Origin: Stutzerimonas balearica DSM 6083
GTDB lineage: Bacteria; Pseudomonadota; Gammaproteobacteria; Pseudomonadales; Pseudomonadaceae
Assembly: GCF_000818015.1 (NCBI RefSeq)
Contig: NZ_CP007511.1
Location: 3,048,501 to 3,112,500, forward strand
Direction of reading: 5' to 3'
Length of the DNA: 64,000 nucleotides
Under the pieces are notes generated by a model that saw nothing but the letters and a program-made list of their open reading frames with translations, made no database searches and was not told the DNA's origin. The position numbers and the translations under genes are program-made. Of this stretch, positions 53,332 to 64,000 are shown in pieces (positions within the stretch are counted from its first letter, which is position 1; the number at the start of each line of letters is the position of its first letter).

Positions 53332-54131
53332 CATTGCGCCTGTCCGGCGTGGCCTATCGCCACGCCAACGGCCAGGCGGCCCTGCACGACCTCGACCTGC
53401 AGGTCACCCAGGGCGAACGAATCGCCATCATCGGCCCCTCGGGCGCCGGCAAGACCACGCTGTTGCGCCTGCTGGCCAGCCATCTGCGCCCTGCAGCCGG
53501 GCAGGTCGAAGTGCTCGGCCAGGCGCCCTGGCAGCTGTCGACCAGGGCGCGGCAGCAATTGCGCAGCCGCATCGGCCTGATCCACCAGGCGCCGCCGCTG
53601 CCACCCCGCCAGCGTGTGGTCACTGCCGTACTGGCCGGCCGGCTTGGCCAGTGGTCCCTGCCGCGCAGCCTGCTGAGCCTCGTCTACCCGCTGGACCCGC
53701 AGGGTGCACGCCAGGCCCTGGCGCGCCTGGACTTGCAGGACAAGCTGTTCCAGCGCTGCGACCAGCTTTCCGGCGGCCAGCTGCAGCGCGTGGGCATCGC
53801 CCGGGTGCTGTACCAGGCGCCGGAGCTGATCCTCGCCGACGAGCCGGTTTCGGCGATGGACCCGGTGCTGGCGGCCCACTCGCTGGAGCTGCTCACGCAG
53901 GAAGCGCAGGCGCGCCAGGCGACGCTGCTGGCCAGCCTGCACGCCGTGGAGCTGGCCCTGGCGCACTTTCCACGCGTGATCGGCGTGCGTGACGGGCGCA
54001 TCGCCTTCGACAAGGCCGCCGAGGCGGTCAGTGCAGCCGAGCTCGAAGCGCTCTACGCCAACGAGCAGCTCTCGCCCCGGCCGCCGAGCGTGGCGCCCGT
54101 TGGCCAGAGCGTGCATATCCCGCGATGCTGA
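53328..54131 (+). CDS. phnC: phosphonate-type ABC transporter ATP-binding protein (PhnC-like)
   Basis: 267 residues starting at a GTG (53328) that overlaps the phnD stop; a much longer frame upstream is the shadow of phnD. Walker [15 protein letters not shown], signature [15 protein letters not shown], Walker [14 protein letters not shown] and the H-loop [11 protein letters not shown] are intact. [18 protein letters not shown] is the PhnC-like Q-loop. The end overlaps the first permease by 7 bases. Confidence 0.88.
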   Translation: MTLRLSGVAYRHANGQAALHDLDLQVTQGERIAIIGPSGAGKTTLLRLLASHLRPAAGQVEVLGQAPWQLSTRARQQLRSRIGLIHQAPPLPPRQRVVTAVLAGRLGQWSLPRSLLSLVYPLDPQGARQALARLDLQDKLFQRCDQLSGGQLQRVGIARVLYQAPELILADEPVSAMDPVLAAHSLELLTQEAQARQATLLASLHAVELALAHFPRVIGVRDGRIAFDKAAEAVSAAELEALYANEQLSPRPPSVAPVGQSVHIPRC

Positions 54132-54958
54132 CAGCCGCTGCCCCGCCCCGCGACCCGGCGGCGCTGCCGCGCCTGCTGCTGACGCTCGTCGTGCTCGCGC
54201 TGCTGTGGCCAGGCATCCGGCTGAGCGAGCTGGACCTTGGCGTGCTCTTCGACGGCAGCAACGCCGAAACCATGGGTGGCTTCCTCTCGGCCTTCTGGCC
54301 GCCGGAGCATGGTTCCGAGTTTCTTGCCCTGCTGCTGCAGGCCACACTGGAAACCCTGGCGATCGCCACCGCTGGCATGAGCCTGGCCCTGCTGATCGCG
54401 CTGCCGGCGGCACTGGTCGCCACCCGAGCCTTGTCGCTGTCGGCGCTGATCCATGGCGGACGGCCGCATTGGTGGGCCTCCGCGCTGCGCTGGCCGGTGC
54501 GCGTGCTGCTGATCGTCCTGCGTAGCGTGCCGGAAATCGTCTGGGCCCTGCTCTTCGTCCGCGCGGTGGGCCTCGGGCCAACGGCCGGCGTGCTGGCCAT
54601 CGCCATCACCTATGCGGGAATGCTGGGCAAGGTCTACGCAGAGATTTTCGAGTCGGTCGATGCCGGCCCGGCCCGCGCGCTGCTCGGCGCAGGCAGTTCG
54701 CGCCTGCAGGCCTTTGCCTACGGTGTCCTGCCACAGGCGGCCGGCGAGATGCTCTCCTACTCGGTGTACCGCTGGGAGTGCGCCGTGCGTGCCTCGGTGG
54801 TCATGGGCTTCGTCGGCGCCGGCGGGCTGGGCCAGCAGATGGATTTGTCGATGCGCATGTTCGCCGGCGGAGAAGTGGCGAGCATGCTGCTGACCTTTCT
54901 GCTCCTCGTGCTGCTGGCCGACGTGCTCAGCCGCCTGTTGCGGGGGCGCTACGCATGA
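54125..54958 (+). CDS. phnE: phosphonate-type ABC transporter permease 1 (PhnE-like)
   Basis: 277 residues with about six spans. The coupling segment [28 protein letters not shown] (core [12 protein letters not shown]) and [20 protein letters not shown] are the usual PhnE signatures. [20 protein letters not shown] opens the permease domain. The stop overlaps the second permease start by 4 bases. The paired permeases likely form a heterodimer. Confidence 0.9.
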   Translation: MLTAAAPPRDPAALPRLLLTLVVLALLWPGIRLSELDLGVLFDGSNAETMGGFLSAFWPPEHGSEFLALLLQATLETLAIATAGMSLALLIALPAALVATRALSLSALIHGGRPHWWASALRWPVRVLLIVLRSVPEIVWALLFVRAVGLGPTAGVLAIAITYAGMLGKVYAEIFESVDAGPARALLGAGSSRLQAFAYGVLPQAAGEMLSYSVYRWECAVRASVVMGFVGAGGLGQQMDLSMRMFAGGEVASMLLTFLLLVLLADVLSRLLRGRYA

Positions 54959-55722
54959 ACCGACTGTCGCGCCTGCTGCTGCCGCTCGGCCTGCTTGCCG
55001 CCGTGGTTGCCGCCTTTGCCTTCCTGCAACTGGACGCCGGTGCCCTGCTCAGCCGCGACGGGCTGGGCGCGATGGGCGAATACGCTGCACGTTTCCTGCA
55101 ACCGGATTTCTCCGCGCCACACCTGCGTGCCATCGGCTTCGCCGCGCTGGAAACCCTGGCGATGTCGGCCATCGGCACACTGCTCGCGGCCCTGCTGGGG
55201 CTGGCCCTGGCACTGCCAGCCGCGGGGCGCTTCGGCCTGCCCGCCCAGGCCGGCGCCCGCCTGCTGCTCAATGCGCTACGGGCGATTCCGGAGCTGGTCT
55301 GGGCCGCGCTGATGGTACTGGCCGCCGGGCTAGGACCGAACGCGGGGACGCTGGCGCTGGCGCTGCACACCACCGGCGTGCTCGGGCGTCTATTCGCCGA
55401 GGCGCTGGAAAATACCCCGGCGGCGCCGACCGAGGCGCTGCGCCTGGCCGGTAGCGACCGCATCGCAGCGTTCTGCTACGGCACGCTGCCGTCTCTCTGG
55501 CCGCAATTGGTGGCCTACTCGCTGTACCGCTGGGAAAACAATATCCGCATGGCCAGCGTGCTGGGCTTCGTCGGCGCCGGCGGCCTGGGGCAGATGCTCT
55601 ACATGAGCCTCAGCCTGTTCCAGGAAGCCCAGGCCTCGACCGTCATCCTCGCGATGCTGATGATGGTCCTGGTCGTCGATGCCACCAGTGGCTGGATGCG
55701 CATGCGCTGGGTCCGCGGCTGA
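54955..55722 (+). CDS. phnE2: phosphonate-type ABC transporter permease 2 (PhnE-like)
   Basis: 255 residues from the ATG at 54955. Same layout as the preceding permease: ETLAMSAIGTLLAALLGLAL, AIPELVWAALMVLAAGLGPN, LRLAGSDRIAAFCYGTLP and YRWENNIRMASVLGFVGAGG. It is a tandem duplicate of phnE, a pattern known from several phosphonate importers. It ends 10 bases before the convergent atpG stop. Confidence 0.9.
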   Translation: MNRLSRLLLPLGLLAAVVAAFAFLQLDAGALLSRDGLGAMGEYAARFLQPDFSAPHLRAIGFAALETLAMSAIGTLLAALLGLALALPAAGRFGLPAQAGARLLLNALRAIPELVWAALMVLAAGLGPNAGTLALALHTTGVLGRLFAEALENTPAAPTEALRLAGSDRIAAFCYGTLPSLWPQLVAYSLYRWENNIRMASVLGFVGAGGLGQMLYMSLSLFQEAQASTVILAMLMMVLVVDATSGWMRMRWVRG

Positions 55723-55740
55723 GGCCAGCCGCTCAGCCGC
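55715..55740. terminator. shared hairpin spanning both convergent stop codons
   Basis: GCGGCTGA (55715-55722) and TCAGCCGC (55733-55740) are exact inverted arms with a 10-base loop. The left arm ends in the TGA of phnE2 and the right arm begins with the TCA that is the atpG stop. No T-run. It probably acts as a two-way transcript end. Confidence 0.5.
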
Positions 55741-56581
55741 CGCCCGCCGGGCTACGCGGCGTGAGCTCGATGATTTCCTCGGTGATCTCGTCCTGGCGCA
55801 GGCGCCGGTATTCGCCGAGCAGAGACTCGCGGCGCTCCTGCAGATGCCCCTCGGCCGAAATCATCGCCTGCATCCGCGCTTCGTTTTCCGCGGCATAGGC
55901 CAACACCAACGCTTCGCACAGTTCAGCGAACAGGTACTCGTCAGCCAGACCGGCCACCAGCGCCGCCGACGACAGGTGCGTGCAGGGCGCGGACCCGCGG
56001 CCGGCCTGGGGGAAGCGGCCATAGTCGAACGGCAGCAGACGTCGTGACAGCAGGGTTGGCGGCCCGGCTTCACCTGGCTGGGCATGCAGCAGACTGAAAT
56101 GCAGCGGCCGCTCATCGAGCCCGGCGTAGATGCGCTCGAGCAAAGTTGTGGCGAGCTCCGGCACATCGTCCAGATGCACCGCCATGGACGCGCTCCACGT
56201 CGGTACCAGCCGGTGCTCGGGCGCTGCGACCTGCCCGCGCTCGCCCAGCAACCAGAGCTCGGTATCCGCGTCCAGGCTACCGGCCAGGGTTTCCAGCAAC
56301 CTCGCATCGAAGCCGCCGACGAAGCCCTGCTCGGCACAGATCGCCAGGACCACCTGCCGCGGCTGCCTTGCCGTGGGCAGCTCGTCCGCCGGCTCGCGCG
56401 GCAAGGCCATCGCCTCACCGATGGCGATTCCGAGCGTCTGCGCGTAGTCGCGTACCGCCGCCAGCGAGCGCTGCGCCTCGCGCGAGCGCGCCGAAGCGAT
56501 CGCGCGCATGGCGCCAATCACCAGCCCGAGTTCGCGGGTGGTCTCGAGGTGGCGCGCAACCTCACCCAGCCGACCGCTCAT
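55733..56581 (-). CDS. atpG: N-ATPase gamma subunit
   Basis: 282 residues from the ATG at 56581, which overlaps the atpA stop. The N-terminal helix [21 protein letters not shown] and the C-terminal helix [18 protein letters not shown] form the rotor shaft; the central segment [20 protein letters not shown] is the family Rossmann-like part. It couples rotation of the c-ring to the alpha/beta head. Last gene of the atpDCQRBEFAG operon. Confidence 0.9.
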   Translation of the reverse strand: MSGRLGEVARHLETTRELGLVIGAMRAIASARSREAQRSLAAVRDYAQTLGIAIGEAMALPREPADELPTARQPRQVVLAICAEQGFVGGFDARLLETLAGSLDADTELWLLGERGQVAAPEHRLVPTWSASMAVHLDDVPELATTLLERIYAGLDERPLHFSLLHAQPGEAGPPTLLSRRLLPFDYGRFPQAGRGSAPCTHLSSAALVAGLADEYLFAELCEALVLAYAAENEARMQAMISAEGHLQERRESLLGEYRRLRQDEITEEIIELTPRSPAGGG

Positions 56582-58110
56582 GCCCCACCCTGCTGCAGCT
56601 CGTCGCACAGCGCGGCCACCGTCTGCACCAGCCGCTGCCGAGCGGCATCGTCCAGCTCGCCACCCTGCTCCAGGGTCTCACGCAACGTCGGCGCATGGGC
56701 ATCGAGCCAACCCGGCAGACGCTGCTGCAGCGGAGCGATCACGCTGACCGGGCGCTCATCGAAGGTGCCTGCGGCCAGGGCGGCGAGCAAGGCGATCTGA
56801 TCGCTGCGCCGCAGGGCGGTGAAGCGCGGCTGAACCAGCAGCGCGCGGATCCGCTCGCCGCGGGTCATCTGCTGCCGCACCCGGGCATCGCCCAGACCGC
56901 CGAAGCGGGTGAACATTTCCAGCTCGAGGAACTGCGAATACTCCAGGCGCAAGCGCCCGGCCACCTGACGCAGCGCCTTGGGCTGCGCCTTGCCGCCGAC
57001 CCGGCTGACCGACAGGCCGGTCTCGACCGCCGGGCGCTGATTGGCCGCCGCCAGGTGGCTGTCCAGAACGATCTGGCCATCAGTGATCGAAATGAGGTTG
57101 GTGGGAATGTAGGCGGCCAGGTTGCCCGCTTCGGTCTGAGCGATCGGCAGGGCGGTCAGCGAGCCGCCGCCACGCTCGGGCGACAGCCGGGCCGCCCGTT
57201 CGAGCAGGCGCGCGTGCAGGTAGAAGATATCGCCAGGAAAGGCCTCGCGGCCCGGCGGCGCGTGGGTCAGCAAGGCCAGTTCGCGATGGGTGGCGGCATG
57301 TTTGCTGAGGTCGTCGATGACGATCAACGCATGCTGGCCACGGTCGCGGAAATACTCAGCAATGCTGAACCCGGCGAAGGGCGCCAACCACTGCAGGCCC
57401 GCGCTGTCGGCCGCAGTGGCGACGACGAACACGCAGCGCTCCGGCGCACCCTGCCGGCGCACGGCTTCGATGGCCTGCTGCACCGCCGCGCTACGCTGGC
57501 CGACGGCGACGTAGACGCAGATCACGTCCGAGTGCTTCTGGTTGACGATCGCGTCCAGCGCCAGGGAGGTCTTGCCCGTGGCCCGGTCGCCGATGATCAG
57601 CTCACGCTGGCCGCGGCCGATGGCGAACAGGGCGTCGACGATCAGCACGCCGGTGTCGAGCGGCTCGCTGACCAAGGCTCGCTCGATGATTGCCGGGGCC
57701 GGTCGCTCGACCGGCAACCAGTCGGCCGTCTCTGGCGCGGCGCGATCGTCCAGCGGACGCCCGAGCGGGTCGACGACCCGCCCGAGCAGCGCCGGGCCGA
57801 CCGGCACCTGCAGCACCTGACCGGTACCGAAGACGGGCATGCCGGCCGCCAACGTCGTCTGACGATCGAGCAGCACGGCCGCCAGGTGCCCCTCCTCCAG
57901 GCTCATGACGAAGCCGAGGCTGCCATCGGCGAAGCGCAGCAGCTCGTCGAGGCGGACGCTAGGCAGGCCGCTGACATGGGCGATGCCATCGGCGACCTGC
58001 TCGACGCGCCCGGTCTCGAGACCCTCGCTGCCGACCAGCGCCCGGGCCAGCGCTGCCCGCTGGCGTGCCAGCCAGCCATCGTTCGGCTTATCGAGGTCAT
58101 CCTGCGCCAT
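56578..58110 (-). CDS. atpA: N-ATPase alpha subunit
   Basis: 510 residues. P-loop [32 protein letters not shown] in the beta-barrel start and [19 protein letters not shown] of the C-terminal domain are typical F-type alpha. It forms the non-catalytic nucleotide sites of the head. It overlaps atpF by 14 bases and atpG by 4, all on the minus strand. It is a divergent alpha, distinct from housekeeping F-ATPase alpha. Confidence 0.93.
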   Translation of the reverse strand: MAQDDLDKPNDGWLARQRAALARALVGSEGLETGRVEQVADGIAHVSGLPSVRLDELLRFADGSLGFVMSLEEGHLAAVLLDRQTTLAAGMPVFGTGQVLQVPVGPALLGRVVDPLGRPLDDRAAPETADWLPVERPAPAIIERALVSEPLDTGVLIVDALFAIGRGQRELIIGDRATGKTSLALDAIVNQKHSDVICVYVAVGQRSAAVQQAIEAVRRQGAPERCVFVVATAADSAGLQWLAPFAGFSIAEYFRDRGQHALIVIDDLSKHAATHRELALLTHAPPGREAFPGDIFYLHARLLERAARLSPERGGGSLTALPIAQTEAGNLAAYIPTNLISITDGQIVLDSHLAAANQRPAVETGLSVSRVGGKAQPKALRQVAGRLRLEYSQFLELEMFTRFGGLGDARVRQQMTRGERIRALLVQPRFTALRRSDQIALLAALAAGTFDERPVSVIAPLQQRLPGWLDAHAPTLRETLEQGGELDDAARQRLVQTVAALCDELQQGGA

Positions 58111-58837
58111 GCTGCAACTCCTGCTGCACCCGGGCGAGATCGGCCCGCAGACTGTTATGCACCTGCGCAGTACGCCCCTGGAGTTCGAGCCCGGCGATGA
58201 GGCTCGGATCGACCCGCACCTCGAGCGTCGGTCGGCGCCCGAGTACGCCAGTCAGGGCATCGAGGCAGGCCGCCAGCTCGGCTTCGTCCAGCGCACGCGC
58301 GGCGTGCAGCACAAGCGCGTCCGACTGCTCCGCCAGGCCCTGGCGCACCGCTTCGGGCAAGCGCGCGGTAGCCTCGGCAAGCCCCTCGATAAAGCCGTTC
58401 ACACGCGCCGACTCCGGCAGGCGTTGCAGCAGGCGTGCAGCGATTTCCAGGGCCAACTGCGCAGCCTGTGCTTCGAGCGTCTGCCGCACCTGCGCCTGCT
58501 GGGTCTGCCATTGTGCTTCAGCCAGGCGACGGTGCTCGTCGGCCTCTGCCCGAGCGGCCTGCAACAGCTGCTCACGTGCCTGCTGCACGTCCTGCTCGAC
58601 CTGCGCCAGGGCGGCGTCGCGCTGCGCCTGCAGCGCCTGGTGCTCGGCCTCGATCCGCGTGCGCGTCTCGTCGGCTGCCTGGCGCGCCTGGTCCGCCTCG
58701 GCCAGCAGGTGCTCGGCGGCCTGTTGTCGCTCGGCGATGATCCGCGCGACCGGTTTGAACAGGAAACGCGACAGCAGCCAGACCAGAACGACGACATTGA
58801 TCGTCTGCAGGCCAAGGGTCCACCAGTCCAGGCTCAT
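58097..58837 (-). CDS. atpF: N-ATPase b subunit with delta-like C-terminus
   Basis: 246 residues against about 156 for an ordinary b subunit. One N-terminal span ([20 protein letters not shown]) leads into a long Ala/Gln/Arg coiled coil (about 30-165). The last about 80 residues, with [22 protein letters not shown] and [12 protein letters not shown], match the C-terminal domain of the delta subunit. The operon has no separate atpH, so this fused part probably replaces delta as the stator cap. Confidence 0.9.
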   Translation of the reverse strand: MSLDWWTLGLQTINVVVLVWLLSRFLFKPVARIIAERQQAAEHLLAEADQARQAADETRTRIEAEHQALQAQRDAALAQVEQDVQQAREQLLQAARAEADEHRRLAEAQWQTQQAQVRQTLEAQAAQLALEIAARLLQRLPESARVNGFIEGLAEATARLPEAVRQGLAEQSDALVLHAARALDEAELAACLDALTGVLGRRPTLEVRVDPSLIAGLELQGRTAQVHNSLRADLARVQQELQHGAG

Positions 58838-58844
58838 TCGCGCC

Positions 58845-59093
58845 TCACTGCACGAAGGGGTTGGCGAACAGCAGCAACACGGCGATCACCAGGCAGTAGA
58901 TGGCCATGGTTTCGATCATCGCCAGACCGACGAACAACGTTCGCGAGAGCGTGCCGGCGGCCTCCGGCTGGCGCGCGATGGCGTCCATCGTGGCGGCGAC
59001 CGCCTTGCCTTCGGCCAGCGCCGGGCCGATGGCACCAAAGGACACCGCCAGGGCGGCGCCAAGAATGCTGACGATCTGAATCATGTTGTCCAT
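58845..59093 (-). CDS. atpE: N-ATPase c subunit with sodium-site residues
   Basis: 82 residues, two membrane helices with the polar loop IARQPEA. E28 in helix 1 (GPALAEGKAV) replaces the Gln of the Ilyobacter Na+ site, and helix 2 has E61-T62 and Y66 (MIETMAIYCLV), matching Glu65, Ser66 and Tyr70 there. The residue equivalent to Thr67 is Met. This pattern of two Glu plus T/Y is that described for N-type Na+-translocating ATPases. The c-ring carries the ion. Confidence 0.93.
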   Translation of the reverse strand: MDNMIQIVSILGAALAVSFGAIGPALAEGKAVAATMDAIARQPEAAGTLSRTLFVGLAMIETMAIYCLVIAVLLLFANPFVQ

Positions 59094-59115
59094 GGCAAGA
59101 CTCCGAGGGGGTTGT

Positions 59116-59781
59116 TCAGTCGCCGCCGACCGCGGCGCCAATGAAGACCATCGCCAGCACGCTGAAGATGTAGGCCTGGATGGCGCCGGTCAGTACGTCC
59201 AGCGCCATGAAAGGAATCGGCACCAGCAAGCCGGCCAATGACAGCGCGATGCCGATGACGAACACGCCGCTCATCACGTTGCCGAACAGCCGCACGGTGA
59301 GCGAAAAGGTCCGGGTGATCTGCTCCACCAGGTTGAGCGGGACCATCAGCCAGCTGGGCTCGGCAAAGGCACGCAGGTAACGGCGCAGGCCACGCCGTGC
59401 GATGCCGTAGCCAACGCTGGCGACCAGCACCAGCAGCGCCAGCGCGGTGTCGGTCTCGAGATTCGCGGTCGGCGGCTCGATGCCGGGCACCAGCTCGCTC
59501 CAGTTGGCGGCGAGAATGAACAGGAACAGCGAGCCGATCAGCCCGCGGTAGGGCCCCGCCGCCGCAACCTGCATGGTGTCCCTGATCTGCGCGTCGAGCG
59601 TGGTCACCAGCAGCTCGAGCACGGCCTGCAGGCGCGACGGATGCAGCGCCAGGCGACGCGTCAGCCACCAGCTGCCGACGCCGAGCAGGGCCATCAGTGC
59701 CCAGGTGACGGCCACCGCGTGGCTGATCGGCAGCGGGCCGATCCAGAACAGCGTTTCATGGGTCAGGGGTGAATGGATCAT
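59116..59781 (-). CDS. atpB: N-ATPase a subunit
   Basis: 221 residues from the ATG at 59781, which overlaps the atpR stop; the longer frame upstream is the shadow of atpR. It has five spans. The essential Arg is in FSLTVRLFGNVMSG, and the last helix carries LTGAIQAYIFSVLAMVFIG. The N-terminus is short. It forms the ion half-channels beside the c-ring. Confidence 0.92.
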   Translation of the reverse strand: MIHSPLTHETLFWIGPLPISHAVAVTWALMALLGVGSWWLTRRLALHPSRLQAVLELLVTTLDAQIRDTMQVAAAGPYRGLIGSLFLFILAANWSELVPGIEPPTANLETDTALALLVLVASVGYGIARRGLRRYLRAFAEPSWLMVPLNLVEQITRTFSLTVRLFGNVMSGVFVIGIALSLAGLLVPIPFMALDVLTGAIQAYIFSVLAMVFIGAAVGGD

Positions 59782-60044
59782 GAGGCCGGCCCTCGCCGGC
59801 GAATCAGCTGCCAGCGCGCCAGCAGCAGGCCCAGGCAACCGCCGAACAAGGCGCCCAATCCCAGGTTTATCAGTGAGGCCAGCAGGGCCACGCTGAGCCC
59901 GATACGCAGCCACTGCAGCGCCAGCGCCGCGGCGAGCCGCCCTTCGCCGAACAGGCGCAGGTTGAAGGCCAGCCCCGAGAAGTGCAGCCATCCGGTGAGC
60001 CACCCGACAACGGCGCCGGTCAGCCAGAACGACCATGTCGGCAT
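59778..60044 (-). CDS. atpR: N-ATPase subunit AtpR
   Basis: 88 residues from the ATG at 60044, with GAGGAGAGG just upstream. It has three hydrophobic segments (WLTGAVVGWLTGWLHF, ALALQWLRIGLSVALLASL and LGLGALFGGCLGLLLA). AtpR is found only in N-ATPase operons, between atpQ and atpB. It has been proposed to interact with subunit c through membrane charges. Function not established experimentally as far as I know. Confidence 0.85.
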   Translation of the reverse strand: MPTWSFWLTGAVVGWLTGWLHFSGLAFNLRLFGEGRLAAALALQWLRIGLSVALLASLINLGLGALFGGCLGLLLARWQLIRRRGPAS

Positions 60045-60054
60045 CAGCCTCTCC

Positions 60055-60335
60055 TCATTGTCGATGCATCCAGCGCCAGGCCGACCACAGGCCGAGCCCC
60101 GCACCGGCGACCACCAGGGCCGCCGAGAACAGCACCCCGCTGCCGAGTAGACGATCCAGCCAGCGCCCCACCAGCAGCCCCAGCAGCAACGGCGTGACGA
60201 TCATCCAGCCGAGCAGACCGACCTGGCCGAGTCGCCGCGCCAGGGAGGGTTCGGGGTCCTCGCGCGCCAGGGTCTCCCGCCGCTGCGCTTGCCGCGCCGC
60301 GTCGCCGAGCCGATCAGCCGAAGACGCTGGTCGCT

Positions 60336-60339
<4 letters not shown>
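60055..60339 (-). CDS. atpQ: N-ATPase AtpQ (AtpI-like) protein
   Basis: 94 residues: a charged N-terminus (about 40 residues), then two membrane segments, GLLGWMIVTPLLLGLLVGRW and FSAALVVAGAGLGLWSAW. This resembles the AtpI/YtxG-type assembly proteins of F-ATPases, here the AtpQ variant. It starts overlapping the atpC stop by 4 bases. A role in c-ring assembly is inferred from AtpI. Confidence 0.87.
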
Positions 60340-62197
<1,858 letters not shown>

Positions 62198-62281
62198 CTA
62201 GGTCCAATGGGTCTCAGCAAAGTGCACTACCGGACAGGCGAACCCGCAAGCGCGGCGACGCCGCAGGCCATCACGGCACCA

Positions 62282-62593
62282 TCATGGTGCGGTGGCGGTA
62301 CGCTCCTGCACCAGCACCCAGGGTGCCACGACCACCGCCCACAGATCCGGCCGACGCTCGGCCCAGTCCATGGCTTGCTCGGCAGTCATCTTGGCCAGTT
62401 CGCCACTGGTCAACCAGACTTCGACCTTGCTTCGATCGTCTTCGGCCACCGCGGTTGCCACGGCTACCAGGTCGGCCTCGCCTGCAACCCGTAGTAGAGC
62501 CCCGCGTGCGAAGAACGGCTCGAGTTCTGGCCAGCTGATTGCCGCCGTCTCGCCCAGGAGCTTGGCATAGAGAGTGCTTGCTTCGTCGTTCAT
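62282..62593 (-). CDS. DUF2288 family protein
   Basis: 103 residues starting MNDEASTLYAKLLGETAAISW. The family core LYAKLLGETA, ELEPFFARGALLRV and EVWLTSGELAKMT is recognisable. It is a small cytosolic protein found widely in gamma-proteobacteria and cyanobacteria, function unknown. It is transcribed away from the BraC-like gene, whose start is 200 bases off, and in the direction of the atp operon, 99 bases ahead of it. Confidence 0.8.
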   Translation of the reverse strand: MNDEASTLYAKLLGETAAISWPELEPFFARGALLRVAGEADLVAVATAVAEDDRSKVEVWLTSGELAKMTAEQAMDWAERRPDLWAVVVAPWVLVQERTATAP

Positions 62594-62691
62594 GGGGCTA
62601 CCCGTCGCGAAAAGTGCGCAATGATAGCGTCGCCCGTCGTCGCTTCAAGCGAAGCGGTAACCGGCTGTGCAAACGTAGAAGACACTTCTAC

Positions 62692-62707
62692 ACTGTACCG
62701 GTACAGT
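62692..62707. promoter_or_regulatory. perfect 16-bp palindrome upstream of the amino-acid binding protein
   Basis: ACTGTACCGGTACAGT is fully self-complementary. It lies 85 bases before the braC-like start and 98 bases before the DUF2288 start, in the divergent control region. Length and symmetry fit a dimeric repressor or activator site; the regulator is unknown. Confidence 0.5.
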
Positions 62708-62792
62708 TGCCGCACCGTTTCGGGACGTTCGCCCCTTAACGACTCTGCGACACGCAGGATCAAACAATTAAAACGATGCAAGTGGAGCGCTT

Positions 62793-63911
62793 ATGAAGAA
62801 CAAGCAGCGTCTGTCGAAGCTATTTTTGGCCATGGCCCTGAGCGGTGCCGCCAGCTACTCGCTCGCCGCGGATACCATCCGCATCGCCTTGGCCGGCCCG
62901 GTGACGGGTGCGGTCGCACAGTATGGCGACATGCAGTTCATCGGTGCCGAGATGGCCATCGAGCAGATCAACAAGGCCGGCGGGGTGAACGGCCAGCAAC
63001 TGGAAGGCGTTCGCTACGACGACGCCTGTGACCCGAAGCAGGCCGTCGCGGTGGCAAACAAGATCGTCAACGACGGCGTGCAATTCGTGGTCGGCCACCT
63101 GTGTTCCAGCTCCACGCAGCCGGCGTCCGATATCTACGAGGACGAAGGCATCCTGATGATCACCGCCGCCTCGACCAGCCCCGAGATCACTTCGCGCGGT
63201 TACCAGCTGATCTTCCGCACCATCGGCCTGGATAGCCTGCAGGGCCCGACCGCCGGCAACTTCATTGCCGAGCACATCAAGCCGAAGAACGTCGCGGTCA
63301 TCCACGACAAGCAGCAGTACGGTGAAGGCATCGCCACCGCCGTCAAGCAGACGCTCGAAGACAAGGGCGTCAAGGTCTCGATGTTCGAAGGCATCAACGC
63401 CGGCGACAACGACTTCTCCTCGCTGATCGCGCGTCTCAAGCGCGAGGGCGTGGACTTCGTCTATTACGGCGGCTACCACCCCGAGCTGGGCCTGCTCCTG
63501 CGCCAGTCCAAGGAAAAGGGTCTGAACGTCCGCTTCATGGGGCCGGAGGGCGTCGGCAACTCGGAAATCTCGGCAATCGCCGGTCCCGCTTCCGAAGGCA
63601 TGTACGTCACCCTGCCCAAGTCGTTCGACCAGGATCCGAAGAACCAGCAGCTGGTCGAGGCCTTCAAGGCCAAGAAGCAGGATCCGAGCGGCCCGTTCGT
63701 GTTCCCCGCCTACGCCGCGGTCCAGGTGATCGCTGAAGGGATCGAGAAAGCCGGCAGCACCGACACCGACAAGGTGGCCGAGGCGCTGCGCAGCAACAGC
63801 TTCGACACCCCGACCGGCACTCTGGAGTTCGATGAGAAGGGCGACCTGAAGAACTTCAACTTCGTGGTCTACGAGTGGCACCAGGACGGCACCAAGACCG
63901 AAGCCAAGTAA
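62793..63911 (+). CDS. braC: branched-chain amino acid ABC transporter binding protein (BraC/LivK type)
   Basis: 372 residues; GGAG precedes the ATG. The signal peptide ends YSLAAD. The type I periplasmic fold opens DTIRIALAGPVTGAVAQYGDMQ and continues with GAEMAIEQINKAGGVNG and VGHLCSSSTQPASDIY (ligand Ser/Thr loop). C54 and C79-type cysteines typical of BraC are seen (YDDACDPKQ and GHLCSS). It captures Leu/Ile/Val and related amino acids for a LivHMGF-type importer, whose genes would be downstream of the window. A terminator follows the gene at once, as is usual for binding proteins made in excess. Confidence 0.93.
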   Translation: MKNKQRLSKLFLAMALSGAASYSLAADTIRIALAGPVTGAVAQYGDMQFIGAEMAIEQINKAGGVNGQQLEGVRYDDACDPKQAVAVANKIVNDGVQFVVGHLCSSSTQPASDIYEDEGILMITAASTSPEITSRGYQLIFRTIGLDSLQGPTAGNFIAEHIKPKNVAVIHDKQQYGEGIATAVKQTLEDKGVKVSMFEGINAGDNDFSSLIARLKREGVDFVYYGGYHPELGLLLRQSKEKGLNVRFMGPEGVGNSEISAIAGPASEGMYVTLPKSFDQDPKNQQLVEAFKAKKQDPSGPFVFPAYAAVQVIAEGIEKAGSTDTDKVAEALRSNSFDTPTGTLEFDEKGDLKNFNFVVYEWHQDGTKTEAK

Positions 63912-63930
63912 GGGATCTTCATCCAGTCGA

Positions 63931-63963
63931 CAAAGCCCATGCCACGGTATGGGCTTTGTTTTA
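63931..63963 (+). terminator. intrinsic terminator after braC
   Basis: ACAAAGCCCAT and ATGGGCTTTGT form an 11-base-pair stem (63931-63960) around an 8-base loop and run into TTTT. It starts 19 bases after the stop. The remaining bases to the window end hold no gene. Confidence 0.88.
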
Positions 63964-64000
63964 GCGGCGGCCCCGCCAAAAGCATCGGGCCGCCCTGCCA

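Overview
The window is high-GC DNA, packed with genes that often overlap by 4 bases (ATGA). It looks like Pseudomonas sensu lato, probably the stutzeri group (Stutzerimonas). Signs of this are a tandem fadD pair next to a PhaJ1-type hydratase, an adjoining alkB / rapA block, REP-type palindromes and a BraC-like binding protein. This assignment rests on recognised gene families and remembered synteny, not on a search.

Layout. 1-1640: the end of a cytochrome-c-type gene and an OprB-type porin. 2140-12043: eleven or twelve plus-strand genes that look like one metabolic unit. They encode an SsuABC/TauABC-like ABC importer, a GntR-UTRA regulator, an AprA-like flavoprotein with an AprB-like 2x[4Fe-4S] ferredoxin, a HEAT-repeat protein, an FdxA-type ferredoxin, a DUF971 protein, a YeiH-type (putative sulfate/sulfite exporter) membrane protein and a ferredoxin-NADP reductase. 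A strong hairpin at 12055-12107 closes the unit. I read it as an uncharacterised uptake-and-redox pathway, probably for a sulfur compound, with its own electron supply. This is my first candidate for an undescribed system.

12158-21054 is a patchwork. It holds a truncated MFS gene, a remnant of a GST gene, and an AT-richer module (ThrH-like phosphatase, LysE exporter and a 2-oxoglutarate/Fe(II) dioxygenase, divergent from a LysR gene). An intact GST + glyoxalase pair with its LysR gene follows, then another AT-richer insert with a PrrC/RloC-like AAA ATPase that may be an anti-phage anticodon nuclease. The dioxygenase module is my second candidate: hydroxylation and export of an amino acid.

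21055-36078 is mostly ordinary chromosome: LysE exporter, PEP-mutase/isocitrate-lyase-like enzyme, MobA-like nucleotidyltransferase, a frameshifted DUF3047 gene, AraC regulator, hybrid histidine kinase, flavin reductase, HrpA helicase (with a REP palindrome pair inside its coding frame), an M28 aminopeptidase and a Cache chemoreceptor. A complete ISL3-family insertion sequence (36240-37546) sits in the U-tract of the fadD1 terminator with an AAAAAAAA target duplication.

37594-48685: fadD1, fadD2, phaJ1, a 37-residue single-span membrane protein, alkB with two small genes, rapA, a CHAD protein and a YegD-like Hsp70. 48804-51944: an MFS carrier with hydroxypyruvate isomerase and tartronate semialdehyde reductase. 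52015-55722: diacylglycerol kinase, divergent from a complete phosphonate/phosphite-type ABC transporter. 55733-62182: a complete second, N-type (predicted Na+-translocating) F-ATPase operon, atpDCQRBEFAG, with the sodium-site residues in subunit c and a b-delta fusion in atpF. The window ends with a DUF2288 gene and a BraC-like amino-acid binding protein with its terminator. No rRNA, tRNA or CRISPR array was recognised.
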